Below, in pieces: positions 1-5,188 of a stretch of 5,188 bases of DNA (positions are counted from its first letter, which is position 1; every line of letters begins with the position of its first letter). The position numbers and the translations under genes are program-made. The notes below the pieces were generated by a model, which saw only the letters and a list, made by a program, of their open reading frames with translations, searched no databases and was not told the DNA's origin. The stretch is taken from the NCBI RefSeq assembly GCF_946885855.1, contig NZ_CAMPHH010000240.1:1-5188 (forward strand), written 5' to 3'. This DNA comes from an uncultured Actinotalea sp. Lineage in GTDB: Bacteria; Actinomycetota; Actinomycetes; Actinomycetales; Cellulomonadaceae.

Positions 1-60
1 GGACCGGGCCGGGCGCGGCTCGCCGGCCCCCACGACCGCGCGCCGCGCCCGGCCCGGTCC
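1..60. repeat. Perfect 19-bp inverted repeat (hairpin) at left edge
   Basis: Bases 1-19 (GGACCGGGCCGGGCGCGGC) are the exact reverse complement of bases 42-60 (GCCGCGCCCGGCCCGGTCC), with a 22-base spacer at 20-41. Pairing stops at the inner side, where T20 faces C41; the outer side may continue beyond the window. Every pair except the A/T near each outer end is G-C, so the RNA hairpin would be very stable. No T-tract follows it. It lies in the Arg/Pro-rich start of the membrane-protein frame, so it is either a structured 5' coding region or, if that gene really starts further right, an intergenic terminator-like element. High GC makes chance inverted repeats more common, but 19 perfect pairs remains notable. 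Confidence 0.9.
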
Positions 61-460
61 CGCCGCGCGCCGCGCCGGGCACGTCCTCGGCGCCGTCGTC
101 GACGTCGTCCTGCTCGGCGCGCTGCTCGCGTGGCCGGGGTGGGAGGTGGTGCCGTTCCTCAGCGACCGGTTCGGCGACGTCGTCGGCCTGCTCGCCGTCT
201 CGCTGCTGCTCAACGCCGTCGCGGAGACGGTCTACGCCGTCGTCGACCGTCCGCGCGTCAAGGCCGCCGGGGACGTCGTCACGCTCGCCGTCTCGCTCGT
301 CGTCACGGTGCGGCTGTGGCAGCTCTTCCCGTTCACCTTCCCCGACGGGACACCGTGGGCGACGGTGGCGCGCGTCCTGCTCGTGCTGGCGCTCGCCGGC
401 ACGGTGATCGGCCTCCTCGTTGCGCTCGTCACGGCGCTGCGGCCGCCGCGGGAGCCGTAG
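2..460 (+). CDS. Small four-segment membrane protein of unknown function (5' end outside window)
   Basis: The frame is open from the left edge to the TAG at 458-460 and gives 152 visible residues. I do not recognise a named family; it resembles short uncharacterised actinobacterial membrane proteins. The first ~25 visible residues are rich in Arg, Pro, Ala and Gly. Hydrophobic segments follow at about visible residues 27-44 (HVLGAVVDVVLLGALLAW), 59-81, 91-108 and 121-146, and the tail RPPREP is short and charged. A conserved-looking stretch, RLWQLFPFTFPDG, follows the third segment. The first in-frame GTG is at 146, but starting there would remove the whole first hydrophobic segment. No ATG, GTG or TTG occurs in frame between 2 and 145, so the true start is probably left of the window. 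A CTG start (for example at 110 or 122) is possible but unlikely. The ATPase gene begins 14 bp after the stop, which suggests co-transcription. Coding status is well supported by hydrophobicity and codon bias; the function is unknown. Confidence 0.75.
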   Translation, partial: DRAGRGSPAPTTARRARPGPAARRAGHVLGAVVDVVLLGALLAWPGWEVVPFLSDRFGDVVGLLAVSLLLNAVAETVYAVVDRPRVKAAGDVVTLAVSLVVTVRLWQLFPFTFPDGTPWATVARVLLVLALAGTVIGLLVALVTALRPPREP

Positions 461-474
461 GCGGGCCCGGCCCC

Positions 475-3195
475 GTGGCCACCGACACCCCCGCACCGGC
501 ACCGCGAGCCGGACCGGCCGGACCGGCCGGCCCGGCAGCACCGGCCGGCTCGGAGGGCCTCACCTCCGCCGAGGCCGACCGCCGGCTCGCGCGCGACGGC
601 CCCAACCGGATCCCGTCCCCGCGCCGGCCCTCCGTCCTCCGGCGGCTGCTCGCCGAGCTGACGCACCCCTTCGCGGTCATGCTGTGGGTCGCGTCCGGCC
701 TGGCGGTGCTCGCGCACCTGCCGGAGCTCGCCGTGGCGATCGCCGGGGTCGTCGTCCTCAACGCCGTGTTCGCGTTCTGGCAGCGCGCGCGGGCGGACCG
801 CGCCGCCGACCGGCTCCGGGCCCTCCTGCCCACGCGGGTCACGGTCCAGCGCGACGGGCTCCGCGTCATCGTCGGCACCGAGGACGTCGTCGTCGGCGAC
901 CTGCTCCTGCTCGAGGCGGGGGACCGGGTGCCGGCGGACGCCGTCGTCGACGCGGCCCACCGGCTCCTGGTGGACACGTCGATGCTCACGGGCGAGAGCG
1001 AGGCGTCGTCGTCCGGCGCCGGCGACACCCTGGCCGCGGGGACCTTCCTCGTCGAGGGCGAGGCGCGCGCCACGGTCGCGGCGACCGGCGCGGCCACGCG
1101 CCTCGCGGGCATCGCGCGGCTCGCCACGGCGCCCCGCCACGAGGAGACCCCGCTGACGCGCGAGCTCCGACGCGTGGTCCACCTCGTCGCCGCGATCGCC
1201 GTCGGCGTCGGCGGCCTGTTCCTCCTCGTCTCCCTGCTCGTGGGGAACCCCGTGCAGAGCGCCGTCGTCTTCGCGATCGGCGTGACGGTGGCGCTCGTGC
1301 CCGAGGCGCTGCTGCCGACCGTGACCCTCTCCCTCGCGTGGGGCTCGGAGCAGATGGCCCGGCGGAACGTGCTCGTCCGGAGCCTGGACGCCGTCGAGAC
1401 CCTCGGCTCGACCACGTTCGTGTGCACGGACAAGACCGGCACGCTGACGCGGAACGAGATGACGGTCGTGCAGGCGTGGACGCCCGCTGGCACGGTGGAC
1501 GTGCGCACCCCCGGCTACGGCCCCGCCGCCGACGTCGTCGCCTCGTCGCCCCGGGCGGGGGAGGCGGCCGCGGCGCTCGCGCTGGCGGCGGCCCGGTGCT
1601 CGACCGGGTTCGCGCACGAGGTCGACGGCGTGTGGCGCCCCCACGGGGACCCGACGGAGGTCGCCCTCGACGTCCTCGCGCGACGCCTCGGGCAGGACAC
1701 CGACGACGACCGACGGCGCCGTCCGCCCACGGCCCGCTTCCCGTTCGACCCGCGGACGCGTCGCACCGCCGCCGTGGTGGAGGGGGTCGCGGTCGTCAAG
1801 GGCGCCCCCGACGGCGTCCTGGCGCTGTGCTCCGCGTCGAGGGGGACGGCGGCGGAGCCGTCGTCGGGCGTGGCCGGCGCCCTCGACCGGGCCAGGGCGC
1901 AGGTCGACGCGATGACGGCCCGCGGCCTGCGCGTCCTCGCCGTCGCGGCCGGACCCGCCGCGCGCGCCGCGCCGACCGTGACGGAGGTCGAGCGCGGGCT
2001 CCACCTCCTGGGGCTGGTCGCGATGGAGGACCCGCCGCGCGACGACGTCGGGGAGGCCCTGCGGGCGTGCCGGCGCGCCGGGGTGCGCGTCGCGATGGTC
2101 ACCGGGGACCACCCCGCCACGGCGCGGGCGATCGCGGACGAGGTGGGGCTGCGCCGCCCCTCGGACCCGGTGCTCACCGGCGCGGACCTCCCCGCGTCGG
2201 ACCGTGTGCTGGGCGCCGTGCTGGACCACGACGGGCTCGTCGTCGCCCGCGTCTCGCCGGAGGACAAGCTCCGCATCGCCGCCGCGCTGCGGTCCCGCGG
2301 GCACGTCGTCGCGATGACCGGCGACGGCGTCAACGACGCTCCGGCGCTGCACGAGGCCGACATCGGCGTGGCGATGGGGCGGTCCGGCACGGACGTCGCG
2401 CGTGAGGCGGCCGACCTCGTCCTCCTCGACGACTCGTTCGCCAGCATCGTCGTCGGGATCGAGCACGGCCGGACGACGTTCGTCAACGTCCGCCGCTTCC
2501 TCACGTACCACCTCACGGACAACGTCGCGGAGCTGACGCCGTTCGTCGTGTGGGCGCTCTCGGGCGGGCAGCTCCCGCTGGCGCTGGGGGTCCTGCAGAT
2601 CCTCGCCCTGGACCTGGGCACGGACACGCTCTCCGCCACCGCCCTGGGGAGCGAGCCCCCGCACGGCCACGTCCTCGACGGGCCGCCGGTGCGGGGCCGT
2701 CTGCTGGACGCCGGGGTGCTGCGCCGGGCGTTCGGCCTGCTCGGGCCGGTCGTCGCGGCGCTGACGATGGTCGCGTTCGTGGTGTCCCTCCTGGTGGGCG
2801 GCTGGTCGCCGGGCGGCCCCCTGCCCGACGACGACGCCGTGCGCGCCGCGTCGGGTGCGGCGTTCATGACGGTCGTGCTGGCCCAGACCGCCAACGCGTT
2901 CGCGTGCCGGAGCTCGACACGCTGGCCGGGCGCCCTCGGCTGGACGACCAACCGGCTGCTCGTCCCCGCCGCGTCGACCGAGCTGGCCTTCTCCTTCGTC
3001 GTCCTGCTCGTCTCCCCGGTCGCGCTCGCCCTCGGTCACGCGAGCCCCCCGCCGGCGGGATGGGCCGTTGCGGTCGCCTCCGCCGGCGTCCTGCTCGCCG
3101 TCGACGCGGCAGACAAGTCCTGGCGCGCGCGCACCACTCCGGCCGCGACGCGCGGGCCCGGACAGGGCGCGCCGCTGGAAGCGCGATCTTCGTAG
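475..3195 (+). CDS. P-type cation-transporting ATPase, P2 class, Na+/K+-ATPase-alpha-like
   Basis: This is a complete 906-residue integral membrane pump that uses ATP, through a phospho-aspartate intermediate, to move cations. Visible domains in order: an Ala/Pro/Gly-rich tail (1-25); the N-terminal cation-ATPase region (27-62); M1-M2 (66-102); the actuator domain with TGES at 172-175; M3 (235-256); M4 with PEALL at 276-280; the phosphorylation site DKTGTLT at 319-325 (Asp319); the nucleotide domain with GDPTEVAL and KGAPDG (Lys442); DPPR; TGD at 543-545; TGDGVNDAP at 615-623; then M5-M10 (about 683-880). The stretch MARRNVLVRSLDAVETLGST before Asp319, YHLTDNVAELTPF in M5 and LDLGTD in M6 match Na+/K+- and H+/K+-ATPase alpha subunits better than Ca2+ pumps. 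Cation carboxylates Glu277, Glu686, Asp713 and Asp717 are present. No beta subunit gene is seen. The GTG at 475 was chosen because earlier in-frame starts give an Arg-rich shadow of the preceding gene. Only weak ribosome-binding candidates exist (AGGCGGG at 459-465). The transported ion (Na+, K+, H+ or Ca2+) cannot be fixed from sequence alone. Confidence 0.93.
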   Translation: MATDTPAPAPRAGPAGPAGPAAPAGSEGLTSAEADRRLARDGPNRIPSPRRPSVLRRLLAELTHPFAVMLWVASGLAVLAHLPELAVAIAGVVVLNAVFAFWQRARADRAADRLRALLPTRVTVQRDGLRVIVGTEDVVVGDLLLLEAGDRVPADAVVDAAHRLLVDTSMLTGESEASSSGAGDTLAAGTFLVEGEARATVAATGAATRLAGIARLATAPRHEETPLTRELRRVVHLVAAIAVGVGGLFLLVSLLVGNPVQSAVVFAIGVTVALVPEALLPTVTLSLAWGSEQMARRNVLVRSLDAVETLGSTTFVCTDKTGTLTRNEMTVVQAWTPAGTVDVRTPGYGPAADVVASSPRAGEAAAALALAAARCSTGFAHEVDGVWRPHGDPTEVALDVLARRLGQDTDDDRRRRPPTARFPFDPRTRRTAAVVEGVAVVKGAPDGVLALCSASRGTAAEPSSGVAGALDRARAQVDAMTARGLRVLAVAAGPAARAAPTVTEVERGLHLLGLVAMEDPPRDDVGEALRACRRAGVRVAMVTGDHPATARAIADEVGLRRPSDPVLTGADLPASDRVLGAVLDHDGLVVARVSPEDKLRIAAALRSRGHVVAMTGDGVNDAPALHEADIGVAMGRSGTDVAREAADLVLLDDSFASIVVGIEHGRTTFVNVRRFLTYHLTDNVAELTPFVVWALSGGQLPLALGVLQILALDLGTDTLSATALGSEPPHGHVLDGPPVRGRLLDAGVLRRAFGLLGPVVAALTMVAFVVSLLVGGWSPGGPLPDDDAVRAASGAAFMTVVLAQTANAFACRSSTRWPGALGWTTNRLLVPAASTELAFSFVVLLVSPVALALGHASPPPAGWAVAVASAGVLLAVDAADKSWRARTTPAATRGPGQGAPLEARSS
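511..528 (+). repeat. Short tandem repeat coding Gly-Pro-Ala triplets
   Basis: The 9-mer GGACCGGCC occurs twice in tandem (511-519, 520-528), followed by the degenerate copy GGCCCGGCA (529-537). It encodes the collagen-like GPAGPAGPA stretch at residues 13-21 of the P-type ATPase, in its poorly conserved cytoplasmic N-terminal tail. It probably arose by slippage in GC-rich DNA and forms a flexible extension; its length may vary between strains. Confidence 0.8.
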
Positions 3196-3204
3196 GCTGG
3201 GCGC
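3193..3204 (+). promoter_or_regulatory. Candidate -10 element (TAGGCT) for a leaderless amylosucrase transcript
   Basis: TAGGCT at 3193-3198 fits the TANNNT pattern of actinobacterial sigma-70-type -10 elements. It is followed by exactly six bases (GGGCGC) and then the GTG start at 3205, the spacing expected if transcription begins at the start codon. The first three bases of the hexamer are also the TAG stop of the ATPase gene. No good AGGAGG-like ribosome-binding site precedes the GTG, which agrees with leaderless translation. No clear TTGAC-like -35 box is seen at 16-19 bp upstream. The alternative is simple read-through from the ATPase gene with a weak ribosome-binding site. Confidence 0.4.
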
Positions 3205-5187
3205 GTGAGCACGCCCTCGGACGCGATCCCCCCTGCCCCTCGCGAGCCGTCGTCGGCCGCCTCGACCGGGGCGGCTCCGACGAGCGTCACCGCCGCGCTC
3301 GCGGCGGCGCGCCGCCCGGACACCTCCGACGCGCAGTGGCGGTCCTTCCTCGAGCGGTTCGAACGGGAGTTCCCACGGCTGGAGCGGCTCTTCGTGCGCG
3401 TCTACGGGGAGGGCAGCCGGACGCACCGCGAGCTCGCGGCGCTGGCCGGCCAGCTCGCGACGAGCTGGCAGGAGCGCCCCGTGGCGCTGCGCGACCTGGA
3501 CGCCGAGCGCGAGGCGGACCCGCAGTGGTTCCAGTCGAACCGGATGCTCGGCGGCGTGATCTACGTCGACCGCTACGCCGGTGACCTCGACGGCGTGCGC
3601 GCGAAGATCCCGTACCTCCGCGAGCTCGGCCTGACCTACCTGCACCTCATGCCGCTGTTCGAGGCGCCCGAGGAGAACTCGGACGGCGGGTACGCCGTGT
3701 CGAGCTACCGGGCCGTGAACCCCGCCCTCGGCGACATGGAGCAGCTCACCGCGCTGGCCACCGAGCTGCGGGAGAACGGCATCGCGCTCGTCGTGGACTT
3801 CATCTTCAACCACACCTCCGACGAGCACGTGTGGGCCCGCCGGGCGCTGGCGGGGGAGAAGGAGTTCGAGGACTACTACTGGGTGTTCCCGGACCGCACC
3901 ATGCCGGACGCCTACGAGCGCACGGTCCGGGAGATCTTCCCCGACGACCACCCGGGCTCGTTCGTGCCCATGCCCGACAGCCCGGACGGCTCCCGCACCG
4001 GACGCTGGGTCTGGGCGACGTTCCACACCTTCCAGTGGGACCTCAACTACGCGAACCCGGCGGTCTTCCGGGCGATGGCGGGGGAGATGCTGTTCCTCGC
4101 GAACCGGGGTGTCAGCGTGCTGCGCATGGACGCCGTCGCGTTCATCTGGAAGCAGCTCGGCACCGCCTGCGAGTCCCTGCCGGAGGCGCACCTGCTCATC
4201 CAGGCGTTCAACGCCGCCCTGCGCATCGCCGCACCGGCCGTGATCTTCAAGTCCGAGGCGATCGTCCACCCGGACGAGGTGGTCCAGTACATCTCCCCGG
4301 ACGAGTGCCAGATCTCCTACAACCCGCTGCAGATGGCGCTCATCTGGAACTCCCTCGCCACCCGCGACGGGCGCCTGCTCCAGCAGGCCCTCGAGCGCCG
4401 CCACGCCCTGCCGCCGGGCACGGCGTGGGTCAACTACGTCCGCGGCCACGACGACATCGGCTGGACCTTCGCGGACGAGGACGCCGCCGAGCTGGGGATC
4501 AACGGGTTCGACCACCGGCGGTTCCTCAACGCCTTCTACGTCGACCGCTTCCCGGGCTCCTTCGCCCGCGGCGTCCCCTTCCAGGACAACCCGCGCACCG
4601 GGGACTGCCGCATCGCCGGGACGACCGCCTCGCTCGCGGGCGTCGAGGCCGGCGACCCCTGCGGCGTGCCCCGCGTCCTCCTCGCGCACGCGATCGTGCT
4701 GTCGACCGGTGGCCTGCCCCTGCTGTACCTCGGCGACGAGGTCGGCCAGCTCAACGACTACGGCTACCGGGACGACCCGGCGACGGCCGGGGACAGCCGC
4801 TGGGTGAACCGGCCGCGGTACCCCGCGGAGCGCTACGCCGAGCGCGAGGACCCGACGACGGACGCGGGCCGGATCTTCGCGGGCCTGCGTCACCTCCTCG
4901 AGGTGCGGCGAGCGGCCCCGGAGCTCGCCGGCAACGCGCTCATCCCGTTCGACGCGAAGAACCCCCACCTCGTCGCCTACCAGCGCCCCGGCCACGACGA
5001 CGACGGTCGCCGCACCCTGGTCCTGTGCGTCGCCAACGTGTCCGACCACGTGCAGGTCGTCGACCCGTGGACGCTGTCCGGCCTTCCGCAGCATGCGGAG
5101 GACCTGCTCGGCGGCGGGACGGCCGACCTGCGCGAGGGCCTGCCCGTTCCGGCGCACGGGGTGCGCTGGCTCCGGGTCAGGCCCTGA
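3205..5187 (+). CDS. Amylosucrase (GH13 subfamily 4 sucrose glucosyltransferase, EC 2.4.1.4)
   Basis: This 660-residue enzyme is expected to transfer glucose from sucrose to growing alpha-1,4-glucan chains, releasing fructose. Domains in order: a Pro/Ser/Ala-rich tail (1-35), the helical amylosucrase N domain (about 40-130), the catalytic (beta/alpha)8 barrel with domain B (about 201-284) and B' (about 418-483), and a C-terminal beta domain (about 590-660). The nucleophile is Asp309 in VLRMDAVAFIWKQLGT, the acid/base is Glu351 in IFKSEAIVHP, and the transition-state stabiliser is Asp416 in YVRGHDDIGWTF. Compared from memory with the Neisseria polysaccharea enzyme (Asp286, Glu328, Asp393), all three are offset by 23. 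Pocket residues Asp160, Tyr163, His203, Arg242, Phe273, Asp417, Arg469 and Arg532 (N. polysaccharea Asp144, Tyr147, His187, Arg226, Phe250, Asp394, Arg446, Arg509) are also present. No signal peptide is visible, so a cytoplasmic location is likely. The GTG at 3205 lies nine bases after the ATPase stop. The closest alternative, GH13_4 sucrose hydrolase, is less likely but cannot be excluded without an assay. Confidence 0.95.
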   Translation: MSTPSDAIPPAPREPSSAASTGAAPTSVTAALAAARRPDTSDAQWRSFLERFEREFPRLERLFVRVYGEGSRTHRELAALAGQLATSWQERPVALRDLDAEREADPQWFQSNRMLGGVIYVDRYAGDLDGVRAKIPYLRELGLTYLHLMPLFEAPEENSDGGYAVSSYRAVNPALGDMEQLTALATELRENGIALVVDFIFNHTSDEHVWARRALAGEKEFEDYYWVFPDRTMPDAYERTVREIFPDDHPGSFVPMPDSPDGSRTGRWVWATFHTFQWDLNYANPAVFRAMAGEMLFLANRGVSVLRMDAVAFIWKQLGTACESLPEAHLLIQAFNAALRIAAPAVIFKSEAIVHPDEVVQYISPDECQISYNPLQMALIWNSLATRDGRLLQQALERRHALPPGTAWVNYVRGHDDIGWTFADEDAAELGINGFDHRRFLNAFYVDRFPGSFARGVPFQDNPRTGDCRIAGTTASLAGVEAGDPCGVPRVLLAHAIVLSTGGLPLLYLGDEVGQLNDYGYRDDPATAGDSRWVNRPRYPAERYAEREDPTTDAGRIFAGLRHLLEVRRAAPELAGNALIPFDAKNPHLVAYQRPGHDDDGRRTLVLCVANVSDHVQVVDPWTLSGLPQHAEDLLGGGTADLREGLPVPAHGVRWLRVRP

Positions 5188-5188
5188 G

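Noticed and set aside
130..474. N-terminal extension of the ATPase frame to a GTG at 130
   Set aside because: The extra 115 residues are an Arg/Ala-rich shadow of the overlapping membrane-protein gene. The ATPase-like sequence only begins after GTG 475, which lies just past the previous gene's stop.
420..2405. A 661-residue + strand frame within the ATPase gene
   Set aside because: The translation is low-complexity Arg/Pro/Gly/Ala and out of frame with the ATPase, whose motifs are intact throughout. It is a GC-driven shadow.
1515..2951. A 478-residue minus-strand frame
   Set aside because: It is Ser/Arg/Thr/Ala-rich with no domain or membrane pattern and lies fully antisense to the ATPase catalytic region.
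3178..3191. GAAG-N6-CTTC partial palindrome just upstream of the candidate -10 box, considered as a repressor operator
   Set aside because: Only four base pairs per arm are symmetric, the centre is not palindromic, and the bases also code for the ATPase C-terminus. There is no regulator gene nearby and no second copy was noticed.
3196..3204. A terminator between the ATPase and amylosucrase genes
   Set aside because: The gap is only nine bases and no stem-loop with a T-tract is present there.
2550..3584. A 344-residue + strand frame bridging the ATPase and amylosucrase genes
   Set aside because: It runs out of frame through the end of one clear gene and the start of another and has Arg/Ala/Gly-rich shadow composition.
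232..5157. A 1641-residue open frame on the minus strand across nearly the whole window
   Set aside because: It is antisense to three well-supported genes. Its product is rich in Arg, Gly, Val, Asp and Pro with no recognisable domain. Long stop-free antisense frames are expected when third positions are almost always G or C.

Overview
The window is very GC-rich (about three quarters G+C by eye), has GTG starts, strong G/C preference at third codon positions and long spurious open frames on both strands. This fits a high-GC actinobacterium. The style of the proteins suggests Micrococcales (a Cellulomonas- or Promicromonospora-like lineage), but that placement is inference, because no marker gene is present.

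Layout: three genes lie head to tail on the + strand with almost no intergenic space. (1) From the left edge to 460 is the 3' part of a gene for a small membrane protein of unknown function with about four membrane segments; its start codon is not in the window. A perfect 19-bp inverted repeat (1-19 / 42-60) lies in its first visible codons. (2) From 475 to 3195 is a complete 906-residue P-type cation-transporting ATPase of the P2 class. Its phosphorylation region and M4-M6 motifs look most like the Na+/K+- and H+/K+-ATPase alpha subunits (P2C). (3) From 3205 to 5187 is a complete 660-residue amylosucrase (GH13 subfamily 4). It aligns, from memory of the Neisseria polysaccharea enzyme, through every catalytic and pocket residue that could be checked. 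The window ends one base after its stop codon.

How they work together: genes 1 and 2 are 14 bp apart and are probably co-transcribed, so both may act in membrane or ion homeostasis. The amylosucrase is a sucrose-to-glucan enzyme with no obvious functional link to the ATPase. The 9-bp gap before it has no good Shine-Dalgarno sequence, but it contains a TAGGCT hexamer (possible -10 element) six bases before the GTG. It may therefore be a separate, leaderless transcription unit whose promoter sits in the end of the ATPase gene.

No RNA gene, mobile element, CRISPR array or convincing new multi-gene system was seen. The points most worth a second look are the altered cation-site residues of the ATPase, the inverted repeat at the left edge, the possible leaderless promoter, and an enlarged domain-B loop in the amylosucrase.
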